A stretch of DNA of 6,328 bases, from the NCBI GenBank assembly GCA_030044485.1, contig JASHVQ010000109.1, positions 1 to 6,328 on the forward strand, given 5' to 3'. This DNA is from Methylovirgula sp. (lineage in GTDB: Bacteria; Pseudomonadota; Alphaproteobacteria; Rhizobiales; Beijerinckiaceae). The stretch's first letter is position 1. Every line of letters begins with the position of its first letter. Position numbers and translations under genes: made by a program. Below the pieces are notes generated by a model. That model did no database searches, had not been told where the DNA came from, and saw only the letters and a program-made list of their open reading frames with translations. Below are positions 1 to 6,328 of this stretch, piece by piece.

Positions 1-719
1 ATCTGGCTTGCGTCGACGTCGTGCTGCTGCGGCAGGATCCTCCCTTCGACATCGCCTACATCACCTCGACCTATTTGCTGGAACGCCTGCCGCCCAACGT
101 CCTCGTCGTCAACAACCCGGCGGCGGTCCGCAATGCGCCCGAAAAGCTCTTCGTGATGCAATTTCCGCAATTCATGCCGCCCACCCTGATCACGCGCAGC
201 AAGGCGGCGATCGAGGCGTTTTTGGAAGAGCACGGCGAGATCGTGATGAAGCCGCTGCACGGGCACGGTGGGGCGGCCGTCTTCAAGGTGACCCGCAACG
301 ACCCGAATTTCGGCCCGCTCTACGATCTTTTCGCGACCTCCTTCAAGGAAGCCTGGGTCGTGCAGCGCTTCCTGCCGCAGATCGTCAAGGGCGATAAGAG
401 GATCATGCTGATCGACGGCATGGCCGCCGGTGCCGTCAACAGGCTGCCGACCGGCAGTGACATTCGCGCCAATATGGTGCGCGGCGGGGCGGCGGAACCC
501 GCCGCCCTGACGCCCCGCGAAAAAGAAATTTGTGCGGCGATCGGCCCGGAGCTGAAACGCCGCGGGCTGCTGCTCGTTGGCATTGACGTGATCGATGGCC
601 ATCTTACGGAAATCAACGTAACTTCGCCGACCGGCATAAGGGCGATCCGCAAGGTCGGCGGGCCGGACTTGGCCGCCGCCACGTGGAATGCCATCGAAAC
701 GAAAATCGGCCGCCGCTGA
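1..719 (+). CDS. gshB: Glutathione synthetase (GshB), 3' part, cut by the left edge
   Basis: This enzyme joins gamma-glutamylcysteine to glycine with ATP, the second step of glutathione synthesis in the cytosol. The frame is open from base 3 and leaves 238 residues. E. coli GshB has about 316, so roughly 80 N-terminal residues lie outside the window. Fragment residues 5-16 (DVVLLRQDPPFD) match the family segment around the substrate site. KPLHGHGG (83-90) is the ATP-grasp glycine-rich loop. QRFLPQ...GDKR (121-133) follows. EINVTSPTGIR (203-213) is the C-terminal metal/ATP and substrate signature. In the mobile lid loop (about 148-163) the arginine matching E. coli Arg233 is kept (R155), but the position of Arg241 is alanine (A163). 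The first apparent ATG/GTG codons in the fragment are internal, not starts. It lies 80 bp upstream of glnD on the same strand. The identification is secure; the true start is not visible. Confidence 0.96.
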   Translation, partial: LACVDVVLLRQDPPFDIAYITSTYLLERLPPNVLVVNNPAAVRNAPEKLFVMQFPQFMPPTLITRSKAAIEAFLEEHGEIVMKPLHGHGGAAVFKVTRNDPNFGPLYDLFATSFKEAWVVQRFLPQIVKGDKRIMLIDGMAAGAVNRLPTGSDIRANMVRGGAAEPAALTPREKEICAAIGPELKRRGLLLVGIDVIDGHLTEINVTSPTGIRAIRKVGGPDLAAATWNAIETKIGRR

Positions 720-726
720 CCGGCCG
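707..726 (+). other. GC-only hairpin across the gshB stop codon
   Basis: CGGCCG at 707-712 and again at 721-726 can pair as a 6-bp stem with an 8-base loop that contains the gshB TGA. No T-run follows (the next bases are TCCAAGAGC), so it does not look like a classical intrinsic terminator. In DNA this GC-rich, such a stem could be chance. It may mark the end of the gshB transcript, but this is weakly supported. Confidence 0.2.
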
Positions 727-799
727 TCCAAGAGCTTTAAGAATTTCCGTCTAGTTTGCGCTCCAAGCAATTTAGATTATCGGCAGGAAACCGATTCGC
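727..799 (+). promoter_or_regulatory. AT-richer gap before glnD, possible promoter region and RBS
   Basis: The 80-bp gap between gshB and glnD is clearly richer in A and T than its surroundings, notably TTTAAGAATTT (736-746) and AATTTAGATTAT (769-780). TAGATT (773-778) or GATTAT (775-780) could be a -10 element. I find no -35 box at a normal distance; TTTGCG at 755-760 is too close. AGGAAA at 785-790 is the best ribosome-binding candidate for the glnD ATG at 800, with a rather long 9-base spacing. A promoter for glnD here is plausible by composition only. Confidence 0.25.
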
Positions 800-3619
800 A
801 TGACAATGACCGACATCGCCCCCATCTTGGAAAGGCCCACGCGCCGCAACGCGGCGCTCACGCCGGCGCAATTGTTCAACCGCGCCGAGATCGCCCGGGC
901 GATCGCCAAGGCCCAGGCCGGCGGCCTGCGGCGCGAGGAATTGCGCCGCCATGCCGTCGATCTTTTCCGGCGCGGCCTGGAAGCGGGCCGGGCGCGGGCC
1001 CGCGAGGTCTTCGAGGCGACGAGCGGGGGGCTGGCCTGCGCGCAAAATCTGGCGGTGCTCGAAGACGAGCTCATCCGCGCCCTCTATGACTTCGTCGTCA
1101 CTCATTTGCGGCCGCCGGTCGGCGGCCGGCCGGCGCGGCTCGTCGTCGCCGCCGTCGGCGGCTATGGCCGCGGCACGCTGGCGCCGGGATCGGACATCGA
1201 CCTTTTGTTTCTTTTGGGCGCCGACAAGGACGAGTTCGGCGAGCAAGTGGCCGAGGCCATGCTCTACCTCATCTGGGACCTGCGCCAAAAGGTCGGCCAT
1301 TCGACGCGCTCGGTCGCCGAATGCCTGCGTCAATCGAAGAGCGACATGACGGTGCGCACCGCGCTCCTCGAGGCGCGCTTCATTCTCGGCGACGAAACCT
1401 TGTTCGAGAACATGCGGGCAAGCTTCGAAAAGGAGATCGTGCATCATAATCCGCGCGATTTCGTCGCCGCCAAGCTGGTCGAGCGCGATACGCGCATCTC
1501 GCGCGCCGGGCGCTCGCGCTATCTCGTCGAGCCCAACGTGAAAGAGGGCAAGGGAGGCCTGCGCGATCTCAACACGCTGTTCTGGATCGCCAAATACGTC
1601 TACCGGGTGCGCGAGGAATCGGATCTTGTCGAAGCCGGCCTCTTCACGCCGCGCGAATACCGGCTGTTCCGCCGCTGCGAGGAGTTTCTGTGGAGGGTTC
1701 GCTGCCATCTGCATTTTCTCACCGGACGCGCCGAGGAGGTTTTGAGCTTCGACGTGCAGCGCCCGGTCGCCGAGAAGCTCGGCTACGTGAGCCGCGGCGG
1801 CCTCGCCGGCGTCGAACGTTTCATGAAGCATTACTTCCTCGTCGCGAAGGACGTCGGCGATCTGACGGCCGTCGTCTGCGCGGCGCTCGAGGAAAACCAG
1901 GCAAAGCCCGCCGCGGTTCTCGACCGTTTTTCGCTCGATGCGCAGCGTCACGGCGGCGGACTGCGCAAACCCGGCTTCGCCATCGAAAAGGGCCGCATCA
2001 CCGTCGCCGGCCCCGAAGTCTTCAGCCGCGACCCCGTCAATCTCATCCGCCTCTTCTGGATGGCCGACCGCAATGGGCTTGCGATCCATCCCGATGCCAA
2101 ACGGCTGGTTATCGCGGCGCTGAAATTGATCGATGCCAAGCTGCGCGCCGATGCGGAAGCCAACCGGCTCTTCCTCGATATTCTGACCTCGCGCAATTCG
2201 CCCGAAGTCGTGCTGCGCCTGATGAACGAATCCGGCGTGCTCGGCCGGTTCATTCCCGAGTTCGGCCGCATCGTCGCGCTGATGCAGTTCAACATGTACC
2301 ACCACTACACGGTCGACGAGCATTTGTTGCGTGCCGTCGGCAACCTCGCCGACCTGGAAGCGCAACGCCTGCGCGAAGAACATCCGCTGGCGAGCGTGCT
2401 CATGCCCTCGATCGAGAAACGCCGGGCGCTCTATGTCGCTCTCTTCCTGCACGACATCGCCAAGGGCCGCACCGAGGACCATTCGGTCGCCGGCGTCGCC
2501 GTGGCGCGCCATCTCTGTCCGCGCCTGGGGCTCTCTGCGGCCGAGACGGAGAGCGTCGCCTGGCTCGTCGAGAACCATCTCATCATGTCGGATACGGCGC
2601 AGCGCCGCGACCTCGGCGACCGGCGCACCATCGAAACCTTTGCCGCCCGCGTCCAGACGCTCGAACGGCTGAAAATGCTGCTCATTCTCACCGTCTGCGA
2701 CATCCAGGCAGTCGGCCCGGGAGTGTGGAACGGCTGGAAGGGAGAGTTGCTGCGCACGCTTTATTGGGAGACGGAAGTGGTTCTCGCCGGCGGCCATTCG
2801 GCGCGCGAGCGCACCTGGCGCGTCGATCGCGCCAAGGCGGAACTGCGCGAAAAGCTCGCCGGCTGGACGGATCTCGACTTCGAGGCCTACGCGGCGCGCC
2901 ACCAGCAGGCCTATTGGCTGCGGGTCGATCTGCCGCGCAAGGTGAAACACGCCAAGCTGCTCAACATGACGGAAGTCGAGCTCGCCGCGCCGGTCATCGA
3001 CATTGCGACCGACGCCTTCCGCGCCGTGACCGAGCTGACCGTCGTGGCGCCCGACCATCCGCGTCTTCTGTCGGTCATCGCCGGGGCTTGCGCGGCGGCG
3101 GGCGCCAATATCGTCGATGCGCAGATCTATACGACCAACGACGGCCTGGCGCTCGATACGATCTTCGTGTCGCGCGGCTTCGATCGCGACGAGGACGAGA
3201 TACGCCGCGGCGAGAGGATTGCGCTCGCGCTCGAGCGCACCTTGCGCGGCGAGGTCCGGCTCGGCGATCTAATCGCCGCCAAAGGCCCGCCCAGCGAGCG
3301 CCACACGAGCTTCGAAGTCCCGCCGGAAGTTTCGATCGACAACGAGCTTTCCAACAAATTCACGGTCATCGAAGTATCGGGTCGCGACCGGCCCGGTCTG
3401 CTCTACAGCATCACCACGATCCTGTCGGGGCTTAATCTCAACATTGGCTCGGCGCATATCGCGACTTTCGGCGAAAAGGCCGCCGACGTCTTTTATGTAA
3501 CCGATCTGATGGGCGCCAAGATCGTCGCCGCGGCTCACAAGACCGAAATTCGGCAGAAATTGCTTGCCGTCTTCAATCCCCCCGCGGCCGCCGCCGCCCA
3601 AACCGAACATTCCGCCTGA
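800..3619 (+). CDS. glnD: Bifunctional PII uridylyltransferase/uridylyl-removing enzyme (GlnD)
   Basis: GlnD is the cytosolic nitrogen sensor. It uridylylates PII proteins (GlnB/GlnK) when glutamine is low and removes UMP when glutamine is high, so controlling glutamine synthetase and the nitrogen-regulated genes. The product is 939 residues, usual for alphaproteobacteria and longer than the roughly 890 of E. coli. Domains in order: the nucleotidyltransferase domain with GGYGRG (120-125) and SDID (131-134, metal-binding D132 and D134); the NVKEGKGGLRDLN segment (246-258); the HD hydrolase domain with H508, H551-D552, H593 and D634 as likely metal-site or conserved residues; and two C-terminal ACT domains (about 744-823 and 854-930) that bind glutamine, each with a (A/R)DxPxLL-type turn. 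All catalytic motifs are intact. The ATG at 800 was chosen because AGGAAA precedes it; an in-frame ATG at 806 is an alternative. The tail ends in an Ala/Pro-rich stretch. No PII or glnA gene is in view. Confidence 0.97.
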   Translation: MTMTDIAPILERPTRRNAALTPAQLFNRAEIARAIAKAQAGGLRREELRRHAVDLFRRGLEAGRARAREVFEATSGGLACAQNLAVLEDELIRALYDFVVTHLRPPVGGRPARLVVAAVGGYGRGTLAPGSDIDLLFLLGADKDEFGEQVAEAMLYLIWDLRQKVGHSTRSVAECLRQSKSDMTVRTALLEARFILGDETLFENMRASFEKEIVHHNPRDFVAAKLVERDTRISRAGRSRYLVEPNVKEGKGGLRDLNTLFWIAKYVYRVREESDLVEAGLFTPREYRLFRRCEEFLWRVRCHLHFLTGRAEEVLSFDVQRPVAEKLGYVSRGGLAGVERFMKHYFLVAKDVGDLTAVVCAALEENQAKPAAVLDRFSLDAQRHGGGLRKPGFAIEKGRITVAGPEVFSRDPVNLIRLFWMADRNGLAIHPDAKRLVIAALKLIDAKLRADAEANRLFLDILTSRNSPEVVLRLMNESGVLGRFIPEFGRIVALMQFNMYHHYTVDEHLLRAVGNLADLEAQRLREEHPLASVLMPSIEKRRALYVALFLHDIAKGRTEDHSVAGVAVARHLCPRLGLSAAETESVAWLVENHLIMSDTAQRRDLGDRRTIETFAARVQTLERLKMLLILTVCDIQAVGPGVWNGWKGELLRTLYWETEVVLAGGHSARERTWRVDRAKAELREKLAGWTDLDFEAYAARHQQAYWLRVDLPRKVKHAKLLNMTEVELAAPVIDIATDAFRAVTELTVVAPDHPRLLSVIAGACAAAGANIVDAQIYTTNDGLALDTIFVSRGFDRDEDEIRRGERIALALERTLRGEVRLGDLIAAKGPPSERHTSFEVPPEVSIDNELSNKFTVIEVSGRDRPGLLYSITTILSGLNLNIGSAHIATFGEKAADVFYVTDLMGAKIVAAAHKTEIRQKLLAVFNPPAAAAAQTEHSA

Positions 3620-3629
3620 GAGCGGACAG

Positions 3630-3658
3630 CTTGATTTCCGCGGGCTCCGACCTGATAT
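3630..3658 (+). promoter_or_regulatory. Candidate heat-shock-like (RpoH) promoter for grpE
   Basis: CTTG at 3630-3633 is followed after 18 bases by CTGATAT at 3652-3658. From memory, the alphaproteobacterial sigma-32 consensus is CTTG, 17-18 bases, CYTATnT; the -10 here differs at one defined position. The same site can also be read as a weak sigma-70 promoter, TTGATT (3631-3636), 16 bases, TGATAT (3653-3658). It starts 11 bases after the glnD stop. Transcription would begin near 3665, giving grpE a leader of about 100 bases. Control of a DnaK co-chaperone by RpoH is expected for the family. The site itself is inferred from pattern only. Confidence 0.42.
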
Positions 3659-3669
3659 CGACGGGGAAC

Positions 3670-3694
3670 GCCCATACCGCGGCCCGGTACGGGC
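3670..3694 (+). other. Strong hairpin in the grpE leader
   Basis: GCCCATACCG (3670-3679) pairs with CGGTACGGGC (3685-3694) around a 5-base loop CGGCC. The stem is 10 bp with one internal A-C mismatch. If the promoter at 3630-3658 is used, this hairpin lies at the very start of the grpE mRNA, about 70 bases before the proposed start codon. No T-run follows, which argues against an intrinsic terminator for glnD. It could stabilise the 5' end of the message or act in regulation. The dyad is directly visible; its function is unknown. Confidence 0.5.
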
Positions 3695-3698
3695 ACCT

Positions 3699-3741
3699 CT
3701 GAATGCCCCTGGCCTGAATGCCCTAGTCTGAATGCCCCTAC
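3699..3741 (+). repeat. Three tandem copies of a 14-15 bp unit before grpE
   Basis: Three consecutive units begin with CTGAATGCCC, at 3699, 3714 and 3728. The copies read CTGAATGCCCCTGGC, CTGAATGCCCTAGT and CTGAATGCCCCTAC; the middle one has lost one C. Each contains an ATG. Only the ATG of the third copy (3732) is in frame with grpE, so it creates an apparent upstream start. The units look like a local slippage duplication in the untranslated leader rather than coding sequence. Confidence 0.7.
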
Positions 3742-3764
3742 GTGAGATGAGCAGCGGATCAAAC

Positions 3765-4337
3765 ATGCCCGAGGCCAAATCGACCGAAAACGCCGCGCCC
3801 ATGGTGGACCCAGAAACGCTCGACGCGAGCCCCGAGGGAACCGATCCCGGCGCGACCGTGCAGAACCTGCAACGCGAAAACGCCGAACTCAAAGACAAGT
3901 TGCTGCGCGCTTTGGCGGATGCCGAAAACCTGCGCCGGCGCACCGAGAAGGAAGTTTCCGACGCCAAGCTCTATGGCGTAACCGCCTTGGCACGCGACAT
4001 TTTGGGCTTCGCCGACAATTCCCGCCGCATTGTCGAAAACCTGCCGCGCGAGCTGCGCGAGAGTTCCGAGCCGGCGATCAAGACCCTCATCGAAGGAATC
4101 GAACTCACCGAACGCGACTTTCTTTCGCGTCTCGCGCGCCACGGGATCAAAAGAATCGAGGCGCTCGGCGCAAAGTTCGACCCCAATTTTCATGAAGCTT
4201 TGTTTGAAACTCGCGACGAAACGTTGCCTGGCGGCACAGTGGTGAAAGTCGTCGAGGACGGCTACCGAATCGGCGATCGCGTGCTGCGTCCGGCGAAAGT
4301 CGGCGTGTCGCGGGGCACGGGCAAGGCCAAGGCCTAG
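3765..4337 (+). CDS. grpE: Nucleotide-exchange factor GrpE
   Basis: GrpE is the dimeric cytosolic co-chaperone that releases ADP from DnaK and so drives the folding cycle. From the chosen start the protein has 190 residues, normal for the family. Residues 1-30 are a disordered acidic/proline region. Residues about 32-65 are heptad-rich (VQNLQRENAELKDKLLRALADAEN spans 32-55) and form the start of the long dimer helix, followed by the helical bundle to about 125. The C-terminal beta-wing contains FDPNFHEAL (138-146) and ends with the family signature GYRIGDRVLRPAKVGVS (166-182). In-frame ATGs also exist at 3732 and 3747. I prefer 3765 because GCGGA (3754-3758) lies 6 bases upstream, and because 3732 falls in a repeat copy with no ribosome-binding site. 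dnaK, dnaJ and hrcA are not adjacent. It converges with alkB. The identity is secure; the start is moderately so. Confidence 0.95.
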   Translation: MPEAKSTENAAPMVDPETLDASPEGTDPGATVQNLQRENAELKDKLLRALADAENLRRRTEKEVSDAKLYGVTALARDILGFADNSRRIVENLPRELRESSEPAIKTLIEGIELTERDFLSRLARHGIKRIEALGAKFDPNFHEALFETRDETLPGGTVVKVVEDGYRIGDRVLRPAKVGVSRGTGKAKA

Positions 4338-4412
4338 AGGCGCGGCGGCGCTAACCTTCTAAAATCTTCAGCCGTTCGCACTTGCGGTCTGCCATCCGGG
4401 CGGCGGCGTTCT

Positions 4413-5057
4413 TCAGCGGCTTGGCTTCGTGACGCGCCGCAAGGTGAGATTTATGCGGTTGCCATTGAGCAAGGCCGAAGATCCCTGAATGACGCGTGCC
4501 ACGCCGTGATAGGCGAGGCGCGCCCGCCCGCCAAGGAGGAGCGCATCGCCCGAGCCAAGCTCGAGGCTCAGCGTCGGGCCGCCGCGCGTCGTACCGCCGC
4601 AACGAAAGATGCAGGAAGCGCCCAGAGACAGCGAGACGACGGGCGCCTCGAAATCTTCTTCGTCCCGATCCTGATGCAGGCCCATGCGAGCCTGCGGCGT
4701 GTAGAAGTTGACGAGGCAGGCCTCAGCGGCGTGCGGATAAGCGCCGAGCTCTCGCCAGGCGCGCCGCGCGAGCGGCGGGATTTCCGGCCAGGGCTCGCCC
4801 GTTGCCGGATGGCGCGGCTGATAGCGATAGCCGCGGCGGTCCGAAACCCAGCCGAGCGCCCCGCAATTCGTCATCTTTACCGAAAATGGCTTGCCGCTGC
4901 GCGGCATGCACGGCTGGAACAAGGGCGCCGCGGAAATCGCCGCTTCAACATCGGCGATCAGCGCCCGCTGTTCGGGGGGACTGAGATATCCCGGAACATG
5001 CAGCAGGCCGTTGTCGTAGCGGCGCGGCTGCGGGCGAAGGTCGAGCCCGCTTAGGAT
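4413..5057 (-). CDS. alkB: Alpha-ketoglutarate-dependent DNA repair dioxygenase AlkB, with apparent ATC start
   Basis: AlkB removes methyl groups from 1-methyladenine and 3-methylcytosine in DNA and RNA by iron- and 2-oxoglutarate-dependent oxidation. Numbered from the ATC at 5057, the product is 214 residues, against 216 in E. coli. MTNCGALGW (62-70) lies in the nucleotide-recognition lid. [17 protein letters not shown] (117-133) contains the iron ligands H128 and D130, and YHG (183-185) supplies H184. RINLTLR (201-207) is the 2-oxoglutarate signature, with R201 and R207. The iron ligands and these two arginines are each offset by exactly three from the E. coli numbering, and all are intact. 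The frame has no ATG, GTG or TTG near the expected N-terminus. The nearest are a TTG at 5255, deep inside gpmA, and an ATG at 4907, which would remove 50 conserved-length residues. CTG codons at 5006 and 5003 lack a ribosome-binding site. The start at 5057 overlaps the gpmA end by 7 bases. Function is confident; the start is inferred. Confidence 0.9.
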   Translation of the reverse strand: MLSGLDLRPQPRRYDNGLLHVPGYLSPPEQRALIADVEAAISAAPLFQPCMPRSGKPFSVKMTNCGALGWVSDRRGYRYQPRHPATGEPWPEIPPLARRAWRELGAYPHAAEACLVNFYTPQARMGLHQDRDEEDFEAPVVSLSLGASCIFRCGGTTRGGPTLSLELGSGDALLLGGRARLAYHGVARVIQGSSALLNGNRINLTLRRVTKPSR

Positions 5058-5671
5058 GGCAAAATCTCCCGAGACTCGACCGTGGAATCGGCCTTGAGCC
5101 GATAGACGATTCCGCCGCCGGTTTCGATTTCCGCGCCGGGCACCGTCTCGGGCGTCAGTCGGTCGAGGACCATGAGAAGGGCGCGCAACGAATTGCCGTG
5201 GGCGGCGATGAGGACGCGCTCGCCGCGCAACACGCGCGGCAAAATCTCGTCGCAATAATAGGGAAGCACACGCGCAACCGTGTCTTTCAGGCTCTCGCCG
5301 CCCGGCGGGCGAACTTCGTAGGAGCGCCGCCACAGGCGCACCTGTTCCTCGCCCCATTTGCCGCGCGCTTCGTCCTTGTCGAGTCCGGAAAGGTCGCCAT
5401 AGTCGCGCTCGTTCAAAGCTTCGGTGCTGAACGCCGGCAAATCTTTCTGGCCGAGTTCGGCGAGGATCAGGTCGAGAGTTTTGCGGGCGCGCGCGAGCTT
5501 CGATGTATAGGCACGGTCGAATACCAATCCCTTGGCCTTAAGCGCCCGCCCGGCGGCGCGCGCCTCCTCAATGCCGCGCTCGGTGAGACCCGGATCTCTC
5601 CAGCCGGTGAAAAGATTCTTCAGGTTCCATTCGCTCTGGCCGTGCCGCACAAGCACGAGAAGGCGTTGCAT
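5051..5671 (-). CDS. gpmA: 2,3-bisphosphoglycerate-dependent phosphoglycerate mutase (GpmA)
   Basis: This enzyme interconverts 3- and 2-phosphoglycerate in glycolysis and gluconeogenesis through a phosphohistidine. The 206-residue protein begins [16 protein letters not shown], with the phosphorylated H10 in the RHG motif. [13 protein letters not shown] (21-33), R61, the acid/base glutamate E88 in LNERDYG (86-92), the WRR pair (114-116) and H158 in [10 protein letters not shown] (156-165) complete the active site. Compared with the 250-residue E. coli enzyme it lacks the loop of about 25 residues between the WRR segment and the ESL segment, and most of the C-terminal tail. This is the compact form I associate with alphaproteobacteria. 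The ATG at 5671 is preceded by GAAGGA (5683-5678) at 6 bases, formed by the last codons of dapB. The gene follows dapB by 3 bases and runs into alkB. The full set of dPGM active-site residues favours this over a general histidine phosphatase. Confidence 0.95.
   Translation of the reverse strand: MQRLLVLVRHGQSEWNLKNLFTGWRDPGLTERGIEEARAAGRALKAKGLVFDRAYTSKLARARKTLDLILAELGQKDLPAFSTEALNERDYGDLSGLDKDEARGKWGEEQVRLWRRSYEVRPPGGESLKDTVARVLPYYCDEILPRVLRGERVLIAAHGNSLRALLMVLDRLTPETVPGAEIETGGGIVYRLKADSTVESREILPS
5066..5070 (-). promoter_or_regulatory. Ribosome-binding site that points to the alkB start
   Basis: On the minus strand GGGAG occupies 5070-5066, inside the last codons of gpmA, and is followed after 8 bases by the ATC at 5057. 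Both the GGAG core and the spacing are those of a good Shine-Dalgarno site. It suggests that alkB is translated from ATC, or from an ancestral ATG at this codon, coupled to the end of gpmA. Confidence 0.5.
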
Positions 5672-5674
5672 GGA

Positions 5675-6328
5675 TCATCCTTCCGCGACGGCAGAGGCGA
5701 GCACGTCGGCCATAGTGTAAAGGCCGGGCTTCTTGCCGCGTCCCCAAAGCGCGGCATGCAGCGCGCCGCGCGCGAAGATTCCACGCTCCTCAGCCTTGTG
5801 GACGAGTTCGAGCCGCTCGCCGGGTCCCGCGAAGATCACCGCATGTTCGCCGATGACGGTGCCGCCGCGCAGAGACGCAAAGCCGATCGCGCCGGGCCGG
5901 CGCGGGCCGCTGGCGCCGTCGCGGCCGTGCTCGGCATGCAGCGCCGTCCCATGCCCACGCGCCGCGGCCTCGCCGAGGAGCAGTGCGGTGCCCGAGGGCG
6001 CGTCAGCCTTCATGCGATGATGCATTTCGAGAATCTCGATGTCGTAGGTGGGCCCGAGCGCCCGCGCCGCCTGTTCGACGAGCGTGGCGAGCAGATTGAC
6101 GCCGAGGCTCATATTGCCGGACTTGACGATGACGGCGTGGCGGGCGGCGGCTTCGATATGGCGCAGGTCCTCGGCCGAAAAGCCGGTCGTGCCGATGACG
6201 TCGACAATACGCGCCTGGGCGGCGAGCGCCGCCAGTTCGAGGCTGGCGCGCGGCGTCGAAAAGTCAAGGATACCGTCGGCCGCCACGACCGCGGCCAAAG
6301 CGTCGCCGGAAACGAGGACGCCGAGCGG
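5675..6328 (-). CDS. dapB: 4-Hydroxy-tetrahydrodipicolinate reductase (DapB), 5' end cut by the right edge
   Basis: DapB reduces the product of DapA to tetrahydrodipicolinate with NAD(P)H, on the route to meso-diaminopimelate for peptidoglycan and to lysine. The frame is open to the last base, giving 217 residues; about 50 N-terminal residues, including the GxxGxMG nucleotide-binding loop, are missing. Numbered from the edge, DFSTP (22-26) and GTTGF (46-50) belong to the cofactor domain. [15 protein letters not shown] (101-115) is the catalytic signature, with H103, H104 and K107. [14 protein letters not shown] (149-162) and ERLELVHKA (171-179) are conserved strands of the substrate/tetramer domain. 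The TTG near 6298 is internal, not a start. The stop at 5675-5677 is 3 bases from the gpmA ATG, and the final codons supply the gpmA ribosome-binding site, so the two are probably co-translated. The operon promoter lies outside the window. Confidence 0.96.
   Translation of the reverse strand, partial: PLGVLVSGDALAAVVAADGILDFSTPRASLELAALAAQARIVDVIGTTGFSAEDLRHIEAAARHAVIVKSGNMSLGVNLLATLVEQAARALGPTYDIEILEMHHRMKADAPSGTALLLGEAAARGHGTALHAEHGRDGASGPRRPGAIGFASLRGGTVIGEHAVIFAGPGERLELVHKAEERGIFARGALHAALWGRGKKPGLYTMADVLASAVAEG

Noticed and set aside
737..3058. A 773-codon open frame on the minus strand opposite glnD
   Set aside because: It runs wholly antisense to a well-supported glnD. Its translation is low-complexity (rich in D, A, R, E and G), matches no family I recognise, and is expected from GC-rich codon bias on the other strand.
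1690..3435. A 581-codon open frame on the plus strand inside glnD
   Set aside because: This is an Arg/Pro/Ala-rich shadow frame within glnD, shifted by one base, with no recognisable domain.
3611..3626. Small inverted repeat TCCGC/GCGGA over the glnD stop as a terminator
   Set aside because: It has only 5 bp, a 6-base loop and no proper T-run; the TTGATTT that follows is better explained as part of the promoter candidate.
3269..3967. A 232-codon minus-strand frame spanning the glnD-grpE gap
   Set aside because: It is antisense to two real genes and covers the promoter, hairpin and repeat region; no ribosome-binding site or domain supports it.
4338..4412. Possible bidirectional terminator between the convergent grpE and alkB
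   Set aside because: Only a 4-bp GCGC/GCGC stem (4340-4351) is visible, with no T-run on either strand.
5058..5357. Extension of the alkB frame upstream through gpmA to the ATG at 5357
   Set aside because: The added 100 residues are Arg-rich shadow translation of gpmA and do not resemble any AlkB N-terminus; an overlap of about 300 bp is implausible.

Overview
The window is about 6.3 kb of GC-rich, densely coding bacterial chromosome. The proteins look alphaproteobacterial: a GlnD of about 940 residues, a short 206-residue phosphoglycerate mutase, and a GshB tail ending in the VTSPTGIR form. The gpmA-dapB pair also fits Hyphomicrobiales (Rhizobiales). A Beijerinckiaceae/Methylocystaceae-like host is my guess, but nothing here fixes the family. 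I see no tRNA, rRNA, insertion sequence, phage gene or CRISPR array, and this reads as core genome.

Layout: the left half is on the + strand. It holds the 3' part of gshB (glutathione synthetase, cut by the left edge), an 80-bp gap, a complete glnD (PII uridylyltransferase/uridylyl-removing enzyme), a leader of about 145 bp, and grpE (DnaK nucleotide-exchange factor). The leader carries a heat-shock-like promoter candidate, a strong hairpin and a three-copy short repeat. The right half is on the - strand and reads inward from the right edge: dapB (cut by the right edge), gpmA and alkB. dapB and gpmA are 3 bp apart. gpmA and the proposed start of alkB overlap by 7 bp, so the three genes look like one operon. 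grpE and alkB converge on a 75-bp gap (4338-4412) with no convincing terminator.

How the genes work together: these are housekeeping functions rather than one pathway. gshB finishes glutathione synthesis, glnD is the nitrogen-status sensor for PII, and grpE serves the DnaK chaperone. The minus-strand operon combines lysine/peptidoglycan precursor synthesis (dapB), glycolysis/gluconeogenesis (gpmA) and direct repair of alkylated DNA (alkB).

I did not find a novel system. The most unusual point is alkB. Its reading frame has no ATG, GTG or TTG where the protein should begin. An ATC codon sits exactly at the expected start, 8 bases after a GGGAG ribosome-binding site. This is either rare non-canonical initiation, a start-codon mutation or a sequence error. 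The structured grpE leader is the second point of interest.
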